Shown piece after piece: positions 1 through 9,244 of a stretch of 64,000 nt of DNA. Position 1 is the first letter of the stretch; each line of letters begins with the position of its first letter. The position numbers were made by a program, and so were the translations under genes. The notes under the pieces are model-generated. The model made no database searches. It was given only the letters and a program-made list of their open reading frames with translations, and had not been told where the DNA came from. This stretch comes from Pedobacter segetis (GTDB lineage Bacteria; Bacteroidota; Bacteroidia; Sphingobacteriales; Sphingobacteriaceae): NCBI RefSeq assembly GCF_016623585.1, contig NZ_JAEHFY010000004.1, positions 62,001 to 126,000 on the forward strand, in the 5' to 3' direction.

Positions 1-265
1 CAAAACCTTCATTCTGGTTCTTTAATCGGTAAAAATCAAAATGGAATATGCTTCCGTTCTCTAGCTCATACTCGTTCACGATAGAAAAAGTTGGACTGCT
101 GGTATGGTCTTTTGTGCCTAAAAGTTCACATAATTTATTAATTAATGTTGTTTTTCCTGCGCCCATACTTCCGAAAAAGAGAAATATCTTTTCTTTGTTA
201 GCTTGGTTTAATATTGTTTTTGCCACATCTTCTAAACCAATAAGACTGGCAACTTTAATCTTCAT
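1..265 (-). CDS. tsaE: TsaE, tRNA threonylcarbamoyladenosine biosynthesis ATPase (3' end outside window)
   Basis: The start codon is at 265 on the minus strand and the reading frame runs off the left edge after 88 residues. TsaE is the small P-loop ATPase that works with TsaB and TsaD to put the t6A modification on ANN-decoding tRNAs in the cytoplasm. The Walker A loop GSMGAGKTT lies at residues 32-40. The family motif SPTFSIVNEYE follows at about 57-67, then HFDFYRL at about 75-81. The family is usually about 140-150 residues, so roughly 60% is visible. It begins 12 bases after the stop of porX and is probably cotranscribed with it. Identification rests on three family motifs in order. Confidence 0.9.
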   Translation of the reverse strand, partial: MKIKVASLIGLEDVAKTILNQANKEKIFLFFGSMGAGKTTLINKLCELLGTKDHTSSPTFSIVNEYELENGSIFHFDFYRLKNQNEGF

Positions 266-277
266 GCCATAAAAATA

Positions 278-1831
278 TTATTTGTTTTTATAGGTAACAA
301 TAGGGATGATCATTTCTTCTAAAGAAATTCCGCCATGCTGAAAAGTCTCATTAAAATAATTAACAAACTGGTTATAATTGTTTTGGTAAACAAAATATGA
401 ATCTTCTTTTGCAAAAATATAGCTAGAGCTTACGTGTAATTTGGGCAACATGGCATCTGCGGGGTTTTTAACTAAAAAAACGTCTTTACTGTTGTAATTT
501 AGGTTTTTGCCTTGTTTGTACCTTAAATTAGAATTGGTGTTTTTGTCCCCGATAACTTTACTAGGGCTTTTAACCCTTATGGTACCATGATCCGTGGTAA
601 TAATTAACCTAACTTTCTTTTGGGCCAATTTTTTGATTAAATCTAAGAGCGGAGAATGCTCAAACCAAGAGAGCGTTAAAGATCGATAGGCAGCATCATC
701 GTTTGCCAGTTCACGTATCATCTGCATATCTGTACGGGCATGGGAAAGCATATCAACAAAGTTGTAAACAATTGCATTTAACTCGTTGCCCATTAAATTA
801 GGCAAAGAATCGTTTAGGTTTCTGCCCTGATCTTGATTTAATATTTTATGATAAGAGAATTTAAGGTCTTTTTTAACCGAACGCTTGATCTGGTCTTCTA
901 AAAACTTTTCCTCAAACAGATTCTTTCCGCCCTCGTCTTCATCGTTTTGCCACATTTCTGGAAAACGTTTTTCCATATCTGAGGGCATCAGGCCAGAAAA
1001 TATCGCGTTTCTTGCATATTGGGTTGCGGTTGGTAAGATACTAAAATAGGTTTCTTCATCCTCTAGCCTAAAATATTCTGAGATAATAGGATTGATGATC
1101 TTCCATTGGTCATAACGAAGGTTATCAATCAGTATGAAGAACGTAGGTATCTGCTCGCTCAGGTTTGGAAAAATCTTTTTCTTAAACAATTGGTGCGATA
1201 GCATTGGTGCTTTATCTTGGTTTTTTACCCACTCTAAATAATTCTTCTCTATAAATTTAGAAAACTGTGCATTAGCCTCTGATTTTTGCATCGTCAAAAT
1301 CTCATGCATCCCGGCATCTTCCAACTTCTCTAGTTCTAGCTCCCAAAAGATCAGTTTTTTATAAACATCAACCCATTCTTGGTAGTTTAGGTTATCGTTT
1401 AATATCATCCCTAAATTCCTAAAGTCTTGTTGGTAGGCCATAGAGGTTTTTTCGCTCACCAACCTTTTGTTATCAATCAATTTTTTGATAGTCAACAGAA
1501 TTTGCTTCGGGTTTACGGGTTTGATCAGATAATCGTCAATTTTAAAACCAATGGCATCTTCCATCAAATACTCTTCCTCGCTTTTGGTGATCATTACAAC
1601 CGGTACATCTGGGTTAATGGTTTTGATGCTGCTCAAGGTTTCTAATCCGGTTAAACCGGGCATATTTTCATCCAAGAAAACAAGGTCGAAATCCTTTGTT
1701 TTAAAAATGTCTAAAGCATCCCTTCCGTTGGTGGCTGTATCGATCTGGTAGCCTTTTTCGTTAAGGAAAAGGATGTGTGGTTTTAAAAGGTCAATTTCAT
1801 CATCGGCCCACAATATATTTGCTAACTGCAT
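278..1831 (-). CDS. porX: PorX-type response regulator with C-terminal PglZ domain
   Basis: The 517-residue protein has a CheY-like receiver domain (residues about 4-120) with acidic pocket Asp10-Asp11, phospho-acceptor Asp54 and the KP motif at 104-105. A helical linker follows, then a PglZ/alkaline-phosphatase-superfamily domain from about residue 225. Visible candidate metal or catalytic residues are Asp236 (IDNLRYD), Thr270, Asp360 and His364 (DMLSHARTD), and Asp414-His415 (TTDHGT). This architecture is that of PorX, the Bacteroidota regulator needed for type IX secretion, usually paired with histidine kinase PorY encoded elsewhere. It lies directly upstream of tsaE. A T9SS cargo protein is encoded at 28664-32860. 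The family match is strong; the exact signalling output here is inferred. Confidence 0.92.
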   Translation of the reverse strand: MQLANILWADDEIDLLKPHILFLNEKGYQIDTATNGRDALDIFKTKDFDLVFLDENMPGLTGLETLSSIKTINPDVPVVMITKSEEEYLMEDAIGFKIDDYLIKPVNPKQILLTIKKLIDNKRLVSEKTSMAYQQDFRNLGMILNDNLNYQEWVDVYKKLIFWELELEKLEDAGMHEILTMQKSEANAQFSKFIEKNYLEWVKNQDKAPMLSHQLFKKKIFPNLSEQIPTFFILIDNLRYDQWKIINPIISEYFRLEDEETYFSILPTATQYARNAIFSGLMPSDMEKRFPEMWQNDEDEGGKNLFEEKFLEDQIKRSVKKDLKFSYHKILNQDQGRNLNDSLPNLMGNELNAIVYNFVDMLSHARTDMQMIRELANDDAAYRSLTLSWFEHSPLLDLIKKLAQKKVRLIITTDHGTIRVKSPSKVIGDKNTNSNLRYKQGKNLNYNSKDVFLVKNPADAMLPKLHVSSSYIFAKEDSYFVYQNNYNQFVNYFNETFQHGGISLEEMIIPIVTYKNK

Positions 1832-1937
1832 ATAAAAATTTCTAATTCGCTGATTTTCTTTTTAATTTCTCAATATTTGCCAAGAATTAACTCGAGAGCT
1901 AAAATTAGCAATTTTTGTGCCTTATAATTTATTTAGG

Positions 1938-3164
1938 TTGAATAAGAACAAAATAATAAACGATCCAGTTTACGGATTTATAAGTATTAAAACCCCTTTA
2001 TTGTTTGATTTGATAGAGCATCCTTATTTTCAAAGATTAAGGTATATCAAACAGCTGGGGATGACGCATTTGGTTTACCCTGGTGCATTGCACACCCGTT
2101 TTCATCATGCTTTGGGCGCAATGCACCTGATGCAACTTGCCTTAGAGCATTTACAAAGTAGGGGGCATACCATCACAAAAGAAGAAGAAGAGGCTGCTTG
2201 TATCGCAATTTTATTGCATGATATTGGGCATGGGCCATTTTCTCATGCTTTAGAACATACCATCGTTAAAGGTGTATCGCATGAAAAAATCAGCATTATG
2301 CTGATGGACAATTTGAATAGGGAATTTGGCGGAAAATTGGACCTGGCATTAAATATATTCAATAATAAATACCATAAAAAGTTTCTTTGCCAATTGATAT
2401 CGGGCCAATTAGATCTAGATCGTCTAGATTATCTTAACAGGGATAGTTTTTTTAGTGGCGTTACCGAAGGTATGGTAAGTTCTGATAGGATCATAAAGCT
2501 ATTAAACATCAAGGATAATAATTTGGTGGTAGAGGAGAAGGGAATCTACTCTATAGAAAAGTTTTTGATTGCCCGCAGATTAATGTATTGGCAAGTATAT
2601 CTACACAAAACCGTAGTTGCCGCAGAGCAATTGTTGGTTAAAATATTAGAAAGGGCAAGAGAACTTGCCAATACTGGCTATCAATTATTTGCAACTCCGG
2701 CTTTAAAACATTTCCTTTATACTAATATCAATGCAGATATTTTTTCTGAAAACCACGATAACTTAAAATATTTTGCGTTGTTAGATGATCATGATGTAAT
2801 GGCTGCCGTAAAAGTTTGGCAACATGATGATGATCTTATTTTAAGAACGTTATGTGCCAATTTGATCAATAGGAACCTTTATAAAGTAGAAATTAGCTAT
2901 GATCTGCCAGAAGAGAGCAGGTTAAACCAATTAAGAGCTCACATTGTCAAAAGTTTAAACATCTCTATGGACCAAGCAAAATATTTTGTTTTTACCGGCA
3001 GTGTAAATAATATGGCTTATAAAATTGGTAACGGAAGCATCAATATTTTGATGAAGAACGGACAATTAAGAGATATAGCAACCGTTTCTGATAATGCCAA
3101 TTTAGAAGCTTTATCTAAAATTGTTACTAAAAACATTCTTTGTTACACAAAAGTAGAAGAATGA
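1938..3164 (+). CDS. HD-domain phosphohydrolase, SAMHD1/dGTPase-like
   Basis: This is a cytoplasmic HD-superfamily metal-dependent phosphohydrolase of the dGTPase-like type found singly in most Bacteroidota. The metal ligands are visible as HTRFHH, LLHDIGHGPFSH and the later LDLDRLDY motif. I place the start at the TTG codon at 1938, giving MNKNKIINDPVYGF, because homologues typically begin with this motif. A GTG at 1917 in the same frame would add seven residues. The gene runs opposite to porX, and the roughly 100 bases between them must hold both promoters. The substrate is not deducible from sequence; nucleotide triphosphohydrolase activity is inferred from the family only. Confidence 0.82.
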   Translation: MNKNKIINDPVYGFISIKTPLLFDLIEHPYFQRLRYIKQLGMTHLVYPGALHTRFHHALGAMHLMQLALEHLQSRGHTITKEEEEAACIAILLHDIGHGPFSHALEHTIVKGVSHEKISIMLMDNLNREFGGKLDLALNIFNNKYHKKFLCQLISGQLDLDRLDYLNRDSFFSGVTEGMVSSDRIIKLLNIKDNNLVVEEKGIYSIEKFLIARRLMYWQVYLHKTVVAAEQLLVKILERARELANTGYQLFATPALKHFLYTNINADIFSENHDNLKYFALLDDHDVMAAVKVWQHDDDLILRTLCANLINRNLYKVEISYDLPEESRLNQLRAHIVKSLNISMDQAKYFVFTGSVNNMAYKIGNGSINILMKNGQLRDIATVSDNANLEALSKIVTKNILCYTKVEE

Positions 3165-3189
3165 AAAAAGCATTATAATTTAATAACAA

Positions 3190-3220
3190 TTTGTTCATTT
3201 AATAATATCAATTAATTTTG
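3190..3220 (+). promoter_or_regulatory. Canonical Bacteroidota promoter for the lpx genes
   Basis: A -33 box TTTG (3190-3193) is followed by exactly 19 bases and a -7 box TAATTTTG (3213-3220), matching the Bacteroidota sigma-ABfr consensus TTTG-N19-TAnnTTTG. Only four bases separate the -7 box from the lpxD ATG at 3225, so the transcript is predicted to be nearly or completely leaderless. Confidence 0.7.
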
Positions 3221-3224
3221 GAAC

Positions 3225-4271
3225 ATGCAATTTACCGCAAAAGAGATTAACCTTTTACTTAACGGCACTTTAGAAGGTAACCCAGATGTAAAGGTTAGTC
3301 AGTTAGCAAAAATAGAGGAAGCACAGGAAGGGGCATTGTCTTTTTTGGCCAATCCTAAATATGAGGCCTTCCTCTACACCACTAATGCTTCTGTGGTTAT
3401 TGTAAACGAGGACCTTATTATTGATAAGCCTATAAGTTCTACCTTAATTAAGGTAAAGGATGCTTACAGCAGTTTTTCTATACTCTTAGAAAGGTACAAT
3501 AGCCTAAAACTAAATAAAAAGGGAATTGAAGAACCTTCTTTTATACATCCTGATGCAACAATAGGTAAAGACGTTTACATAGGTGCCTTTGCGTATATTG
3601 CTGCCGGTGCGCAAATTGGGGATAACACAAAAATATATCCACAATGCTATATCGGCGATGATGTGAAAATCGGTAACGATTGCTCTATACAAGCGGGGGC
3701 TAAAATCTATCACGATTGTATCATTGGCAACAAAGTAACCATACATGCCAGTACCGTAATTGGGAGTGATGGTTTTGGTTTTGCACCACAACAAGACGGC
3801 TCTTATGTGAAAGTAAACCAAATTGGCAATGTGGTAATAGAAGATAATGTAGAAATTGGTGCAAATACATGTATAGATAGGGCAACAATGGGTTCTACAA
3901 TTATTAGAAAAGGGGTAAAATTAGATAATTTGATACAAATTGCCCATAATGCAGAGATCGGGAAAAATACCGTTATCGCATCTCAAACAGGGATTTCTGG
4001 GAGTGCGAAAATTGGCGAAAGTAATATTATCGGAGGGCAAGTTGGCGTTGTTGGTCATGTATCTTTGGCAAAAGGGACACAAATACAGGCCAAATCGGGC
4101 ATCAACAAATCCATAGAAGAAGAGAACAAAAAATGGGGAGGTGCGCCTGCCCAAACATATCAAAGTTATATGCGTTCACAGGTAATTATCCAAAGACTAC
4201 CAGAAATGGAGCGCAAGATTGAAGAATTGCAGAAATTGATCAAAAGAATGCAAGAAAATCTTCCCAAATAA
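3225..4271 (+). CDS. lpxD: LpxD, UDP-3-O-acylglucosamine N-acyltransferase
   Basis: LpxD adds the N-linked 3-hydroxyacyl chain to UDP-3-O-acylglucosamine, the third step of lipid A synthesis. The 348 residues match the family length. They contain an N-terminal uridine-binding domain (about 1-100), a left-handed beta-helix of hexapeptide repeats (about 105-290), and a C-terminal amphipathic helix. The catalytic histidine is expected at His241 in the motif IQIAHNAEIG. The gene heads the cluster lpxD-lpxC/fabZ-lpxA, the usual Bacteroidota order. It is preceded by a near-perfect promoter with almost no 5' leader. Confidence 0.96.
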   Translation: MQFTAKEINLLLNGTLEGNPDVKVSQLAKIEEAQEGALSFLANPKYEAFLYTTNASVVIVNEDLIIDKPISSTLIKVKDAYSSFSILLERYNSLKLNKKGIEEPSFIHPDATIGKDVYIGAFAYIAAGAQIGDNTKIYPQCYIGDDVKIGNDCSIQAGAKIYHDCIIGNKVTIHASTVIGSDGFGFAPQQDGSYVKVNQIGNVVIEDNVEIGANTCIDRATMGSTIIRKGVKLDNLIQIAHNAEIGKNTVIASQTGISGSAKIGESNIIGGQVGVVGHVSLAKGTQIQAKSGINKSIEEENKKWGGAPAQTYQSYMRSQVIIQRLPEMERKIEELQKLIKRMQENLPK

Positions 4272-4279
4272 TTTTATTT

Positions 4280-5692
4280 ATGAATCCTAGGCAAAGAACA
4301 ATAAAATCTGAAATAAGTTTATCTGGAGTTGGTTTACACACAGGGGCGAAGGTTACTTTAACTTTTAAGCCCGCACCAGAAAATCATGGGTATAAATTCA
4401 AGCGTACAGACTTGCCCGATCACCCTGTAATTGATGCAGACGTAGATAACGTTTCTGATACCTCAAGAAGTACCACTTTAACCGCAAACGGGGCCAGCGT
4501 AAGCACTACAGAACACGTTTTGGCGGCTTTGGTTGGTTGCGAGGTTGATAATGTGATGATTGAGCTAAACGGTATTGAAGTGCCTATCTTAGACGGGAGC
4601 GCCGTAGAGTTTGTAAACGCCCTCGAAAGCGTGGGCTTTAAAGAGCAAGATGCAGAAAGGGAATATTATCATGTTCAGCACAATATACATTACTCAGAAG
4701 AAGATCGTAAAGTAGAAATGGTGATCATGCCCTTAGACGATTATCGTTTTACTTGTATGGTAGATTATAACTCTCCGGTTTTAGGAAGCCAACACTCTAC
4801 CATAACCTCCATTAGCGATTTTAAAGATGAGATTGCATCATGCCGCACATTTGTGTTTTTACATGAGCTAGAGATGCTTTTGAAACATAACCTCATCAAA
4901 GGCGGAGATATAAACAATGCCATCGTAATTGTAGATCATGAGATTGGCGAACAAGAATTAAAAGACCTTGCCAAAGCATTTGGTAGGGAAGACATTAAGG
5001 TTGCCCGAGAAGGGATTTTAAATAATATAGAATTACGTTTTCAAAATGAACCTGCCCGACATAAATTGTTGGATATGATCGGTGATCTAGCCTTGATCGG
5101 CACACCAATTAAAGGACACGTAATGGCTGCCAGACCTGGCCACGCTGCAAACGTTGCTTTTGCAAAAAAAATAAAGGCAGCAATTAAAAAAGATAAAAAG
5201 AAAAAAGTGCAGCATCTTTATGATCCAACTGCAAAACCTTTTTATAACATTACGGATATTATGAATATCTTGCCCCATAGGCAACCATTTTTATATATCG
5301 ATAAAATACTAGAACTAACAAAAACTTATGTTGTAGGCGTAAAGAACGTAACCATTAACGAAGAGTTTTTTAAAGGCCATTTTCCTGGCGCACCTGTTTT
5401 GCCAGGTGTAGTACAGATAGAAGCCATGGCACAAACAGGCGGTATCTTAGTATTAAGTACCGTACCAGACCCAGAAAATTACCTAACCTACTTTCTTAAG
5501 ATAGACAATGTGCGTTTTAGGGCACAAGTTCTGCCAGGCGATACGATTATTTTCAGATGTGATCTAATGGAGCCCATTAGAAGAGGAATTGCACAAATGA
5601 AAGGCGTTGGAATGGTAGCAGATAAAGTAGTAGTAGAAGCAGAAATGATGGCCCAAATTTCTAGAGTTAAAGAAACCGAAAACCCAGAATGA
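4280..5692 (+). CDS. lpxC/fabZ: Bifunctional LpxC deacetylase / FabZ dehydratase
   Basis: Two enzymes are fused in 470 residues. Residues about 1-305 are LpxC, the zinc deacetylase that commits UDP-3-O-acyl-GlcNAc to lipid A; zinc ligands are predicted as His79 (TEHV) and His261/Asp265 (RHKLLDMIGD). After a lysine-rich linker (about 300-312), residues about 325-465 are FabZ, the 3-hydroxyacyl-ACP dehydratase, with LPHRQPFLYID and GHFPGAPVLPG motifs and catalytic His367 and Glu381. This fusion is common in Bacteroidota and places the two users of the 3-hydroxyacyl-ACP pool under one control. The stop overlaps the lpxA start by four bases (ATGA), implying translational coupling. Confidence 0.97.
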   Translation: MNPRQRTIKSEISLSGVGLHTGAKVTLTFKPAPENHGYKFKRTDLPDHPVIDADVDNVSDTSRSTTLTANGASVSTTEHVLAALVGCEVDNVMIELNGIEVPILDGSAVEFVNALESVGFKEQDAEREYYHVQHNIHYSEEDRKVEMVIMPLDDYRFTCMVDYNSPVLGSQHSTITSISDFKDEIASCRTFVFLHELEMLLKHNLIKGGDINNAIVIVDHEIGEQELKDLAKAFGREDIKVAREGILNNIELRFQNEPARHKLLDMIGDLALIGTPIKGHVMAARPGHAANVAFAKKIKAAIKKDKKKKVQHLYDPTAKPFYNITDIMNILPHRQPFLYIDKILELTKTYVVGVKNVTINEEFFKGHFPGAPVLPGVVQIEAMAQTGGILVLSTVPDPENYLTYFLKIDNVRFRAQVLPGDTIIFRCDLMEPIRRGIAQMKGVGMVADKVVVEAEMMAQISRVKETENPE

Positions 5693-6471
5693 TACAACCC
5701 TTAGCATATATACACCCACAGGCAAAAATAGCCAACAGCGTAGTTATAGATCCCTTTGCAGTTATCCATAAAGATGTAGAGATTGGGGAAGGCACTTGGA
5801 TAGGATCTAGCGTTACCATTATGGATGGCGCAAGGATCGGTAAAAATTGCAGGATTTTCCCCGGTGCGGTTATTTCTGCGATCCCGCAAGATCTAAAATA
5901 TGCCGGCGAAGAAACAACCGCTGTTATTGGTGATAATACTACCATAAGAGAATATGTAACCATTAACAGGGGCACTTCTGATAAATGGGAAACCAAAGTG
6001 GGAAAAAATTGCCTTTTGATGGCTTATTGCCACGTAGCGCATGATTGTGAAGTAGGCGATAATTGTATCTTTTCTAATAATACAACACTTGCTGGCCACA
6101 TTACCATTGGCGATAACGTTGTTTTGGCCGGGATGGTTGCCATACACCAATTCTGCAAGGTTGGTTCTTATTCTTTTGTAACCGGAGGTTCTTTGGTTAG
6201 AAAAGATATCCCGCCCTATGTTAAAGTAGCAAGAGAGCCGCTTTCTTATGCGGGCATTAATTCTGTTGGTTTAAGAAGAAGAGGCTTTACTTCAGAGAAA
6301 ATAAACGAAATCCAAGAGATCTATCGTATTCTGTTTGTAAAACATAACAATGTTACCAAAGCCTTGGATATTATTGAAGCAGAATTTAAGCCAACAGAAG
6401 AACGAGATGAGATTATCAATTTTATCAGAAACTCTAACCGTGGCGTGATGAAAAGCTTTGGCAATGGTTAA
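5689..6471 (+). CDS. lpxA: LpxA, UDP-N-acetylglucosamine O-acyltransferase
   Basis: LpxA transfers the 3-hydroxyacyl chain from ACP to the 3-OH of UDP-GlcNAc, the first step of lipid A synthesis. The 260-residue protein is a left-handed beta-helix of hexapeptide repeats (about 8-185) followed by a helical C-terminal domain. The catalytic base corresponds to His118 in the motif CHVAHDCEVGDN, equivalent to His125 of the E. coli enzyme. The start codon overlaps the stop of lpxC/fabZ. The gene completes the three-gene lipid A block; an ABC ATPase gene follows six bases later. Confidence 0.97.
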   Translation: MIQPLAYIHPQAKIANSVVIDPFAVIHKDVEIGEGTWIGSSVTIMDGARIGKNCRIFPGAVISAIPQDLKYAGEETTAVIGDNTTIREYVTINRGTSDKWETKVGKNCLLMAYCHVAHDCEVGDNCIFSNNTTLAGHITIGDNVVLAGMVAIHQFCKVGSYSFVTGGSLVRKDIPPYVKVAREPLSYAGINSVGLRRRGFTSEKINEIQEIYRILFVKHNNVTKALDIIEAEFKPTEERDEIINFIRNSNRGVMKSFGNG

Positions 6472-6477
6472 CATTTG

Positions 6478-7095
6478 ATGAAGATTGTTCTAGCTCAAAT
6501 TGGCAGAAGGTTTAATAGAGAATGGATATTTAACCATATCGATTATACATTTGAAACCGGAAAATCTTATGCCATTTTAGGGATCAACGGTTCTGGTAAA
6601 TCTACCTTGCTACAAATCATATCTGGTGCGCTAACATCTTCGGTTGGTAACATTTCTTATTTCATGGCCGGTAAAGAAATACAGGTAGAAGAAATTTTTC
6701 AACATTTTAGTCTTGCTGCGCCATATTTAGATTTAATTGAAGAGTTTACGCTTTTAGAAGTCTTGGAATTTCATTTCAACTTTAAAAAAAGGATAGATGG
6801 TTTAACAAATGAGCAATTAGTTGATTTGTTAAACATGCAAAAAAGTAAAAACAAGCAGCTTAAATATTTTTCTTCTGGGATGAAACAAAGGGTAAAACTG
6901 TTATTAGCTTTTTGTTCTGATACGCCCTTACTTCTTTTAGACGAACCAACCGCCAATTTAGATGAGCAAGGAATTATTTGGTACCTAGAGTTGGTAAAAA
7001 CCTTTGCCGATAACAGACTGATTATCGTATGCTCTAACCAAGCTCATGAATATGCTTTTTGTGACCACAAGATTCTTGTTGCTGATTATAAATAG
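6478..7095 (+). CDS. ABC transporter ATP-binding protein
   Basis: This 205-residue stand-alone ABC ATPase has Walker A GINGSGKST (residues about 35-43), the signature FSSGMKQR (about 131-138) and Walker B LLLLDEPT (151-158). I chose the ATG at 6478; a TTG directly before it could also be read. It follows lpxA by six bases and is probably cotranscribed. No permease lies beside it, so the cargo is unknown. The short length and the FSSGMKQR signature resemble CcmA- or ABC-2-type exporters. A role in envelope lipid or polysaccharide export is inferred only from the lipid A genes upstream. Confidence 0.85.
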   Translation: MKIVLAQIGRRFNREWIFNHIDYTFETGKSYAILGINGSGKSTLLQIISGALTSSVGNISYFMAGKEIQVEEIFQHFSLAAPYLDLIEEFTLLEVLEFHFNFKKRIDGLTNEQLVDLLNMQKSKNKQLKYFSSGMKQRVKLLLAFCSDTPLLLLDEPTANLDEQGIIWYLELVKTFADNRLIIVCSNQAHEYAFCDHKILVADYK

Positions 7096-7170
7096 AGATC
7101 GCTGTACCTTCTATATAAATAAATCTCCTCTGCCCATCTTCCGGCTTTTTTGTATTTAGCTCTTAAAGTA

Positions 7171-9222
7171 TCAAATCCTCAATCCCAAACCAAAAAAGTA
7201 ATTCCTTTTTGCCGATGGATTATAGAATCTGTTACCGAAAGCATTCAAATCGTTACCTAAGCTATAACTTTCGTTTAAAAGATTATCAATTCCAAAATAG
7301 AGGTTCAAACCCGCATTGCCAACTTTTCTGGTGTACCCAAATTTTGCCATGATCAAATTATAACTATCCGCAAAAACCGTAGAAGCATCATTTAACGATG
7401 TTTTTCCATTATATTGATGTTGGATAAAAACATTAAAACCATGGTTAAAATCTAAATCTAAGCTATTGCTGATATTGAATTTTGGTACGCCCGTTAATAT
7501 ATTACCGCTAAAATCATCGGCCGCAACTTTATAATCACTAAACTTAAAATCGTTAATTGTGAGTGCAGTATGGTAAGTGATCTGGTTCAAAACAGCTGTT
7601 GGTTTTTTTAGGATATTTGCGTTTAAAGCCAATTCTACTCCTTTTTGTTGGGTACCACCCGCGTTCACAAAAAAATCTTGGTCGTTAGCATTTACACGCC
7701 TAACAATGGCATTGTTTAATCGGTAATAAAAACCCGCCAGATCAATGTAAATTCTTTCAAATGGAGTTCTAAACCTTAGGCCCATTTCATAGTTCCACCC
7801 TTTTTCTGGTTGCAGATCAGTATTGATCTTTGCATCAGAAGCCCTAACTTCTGCGGTTGTGGGTGCAGAAAATCCTCTACTAATGATCCCCCTTAAAACA
7901 AAATTAGGGTTCAATAGATAAGACAAAGCCAGCTTCGGCATTAAAATAGGCTTAAGTTTTTGCCTTCCGGCGATGCTAGAACCATTAGATTCTGGTAAAA
8001 GTTTAAATTTATAATCGGTAAAGTTTAAGCTCGATGAAACCTCGGCATTCAATTTTTTATTAAACTCAAAATCAAATTTTGTGAACACAAATTGCGCTTT
8101 ATTTATAATCCTATCTGCCGCAATAATTGTGGTAGGCGTTCCTTTATCATTATTATAATTCAAGATATCTGAATTGGTTTGCCCAAATTCATAGCCTAAA
8201 TTCCATTCATATTTTTGGTTTTTATTGGTTTTGTTCTGATAGTTGAGATAGGTTCTCAGGGCAATAGAATTTTCTTGCCGTTTCTCATAATTGGTTATGA
8301 AAGGGTTCTTAAAATCTGTACTGATGCCAGAGATAGATAAGATATGTTTTAAATGGTTATTGAACCTATATTCATTACTAATGCCTGCAAATAAGGTCTT
8401 ATTAAAAACCCCGGCATTCTGTTCTTCGGCACCTGGAGTAAATGTGGTGCTTGGCCTGGCCATTGTTGGCTTTGCATCTTTTTGGGCTAAAGTTAAACCG
8501 CCCGGAGTTTGATAATCCAAATCGCTGTAAAAGCCAGAAAACCTGATGCTTCCTTTGTTATTGTAATTTAATTTTTGGGCGGCCTGAAAAAAATTACGCT
8601 TCATTTGGCTATGGTCTCTATACCCATTTGAATATTGATGAGATTGATGGATGTTGAACTCGTAATTTTGCACATTCTTATCAAAAGCTATATTTTCTTT
8701 AAACAATCCATAAGATCCAGCTAAAATGTTTGCTTTCAATCCATCGGCCTTAGCCAGTGTATTTACTAAGACTACGCCACCAGAATTTGCGCCAAATAAA
8801 CTGCCATCGGGCCCTTTTAAAACCTCTATATTTTCAATAGCAGATTGATCGATCAAATTCAAATAGGTGTTTCCGCCAGCGTCTGTTAAAGGAAAACCAT
8901 CATAATAAACCTTAACGTTTCTCACGCCAAACGGCGAACGCAATAAACTACCTCTAATTGATAAACGGTAACTCCCGGGCGATCGTTCTTCCATCTTTAC
9001 ACCGGCAACGCCATTTAATACCGGCAAAAGAGATTGTGTGCCGCTTTGTTCTATTTGCTTTTTATTGATAACAGAAACGGTAGCGGGTAAGCTGATCAAT
9101 ATTTTATCTGATAGATAGGCCTTAACTTTCACTTCGTTTAATATTTGGGTACTATCTTTTTGCTGGCCAAAGCAATAAGAATTAAAGAAAATAAATATCA
9201 GAAGAAAATAGCCTGTTCTCAT
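7171..9222 (-). CDS. TonB-dependent outer-membrane receptor
   Basis: The 683-residue protein starts with a signal peptide ending near GQQ (residue about 20). It continues with a plug domain (about 45-160, containing IRGSLLRSP, YYDGFPLTD and VLKGPDGSLFGANSGG) and a 22-strand-type barrel ending in an aromatic-rich strand, NYFFGLGLRI. There is no N-terminal carboxypeptidase-like domain and no SusD partner, so this is a siderophore- or cofactor-type receptor and not a SusC-type glycan importer. It converges on the ABC gene upstream. The 75-base gap between the two stops shows no clear terminator hairpin. The ligand cannot be read from the sequence. Confidence 0.88.
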   Translation of the reverse strand: MRTGYFLLIFIFFNSYCFGQQKDSTQILNEVKVKAYLSDKILISLPATVSVINKKQIEQSGTQSLLPVLNGVAGVKMEERSPGSYRLSIRGSLLRSPFGVRNVKVYYDGFPLTDAGGNTYLNLIDQSAIENIEVLKGPDGSLFGANSGGVVLVNTLAKADGLKANILAGSYGLFKENIAFDKNVQNYEFNIHQSHQYSNGYRDHSQMKRNFFQAAQKLNYNNKGSIRFSGFYSDLDYQTPGGLTLAQKDAKPTMARPSTTFTPGAEEQNAGVFNKTLFAGISNEYRFNNHLKHILSISGISTDFKNPFITNYEKRQENSIALRTYLNYQNKTNKNQKYEWNLGYEFGQTNSDILNYNNDKGTPTTIIAADRIINKAQFVFTKFDFEFNKKLNAEVSSSLNFTDYKFKLLPESNGSSIAGRQKLKPILMPKLALSYLLNPNFVLRGIISRGFSAPTTAEVRASDAKINTDLQPEKGWNYEMGLRFRTPFERIYIDLAGFYYRLNNAIVRRVNANDQDFFVNAGGTQQKGVELALNANILKKPTAVLNQITYHTALTINDFKFSDYKVAADDFSGNILTGVPKFNISNSLDLDFNHGFNVFIQHQYNGKTSLNDASTVFADSYNLIMAKFGYTRKVGNAGLNLYFGIDNLLNESYSLGNDLNAFGNRFYNPSAKRNYFFGLGLRI

Positions 9223-9244
9223 TGATGGTATATTGGTAAAAAAA

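Noticed and set aside
4280-5692. LpxC-FabZ fusion as a lost stop codon or sequencing error
   Set aside because: The fused form is normal in Bacteroidota, and both halves have complete motifs joined by a lysine-rich linker.
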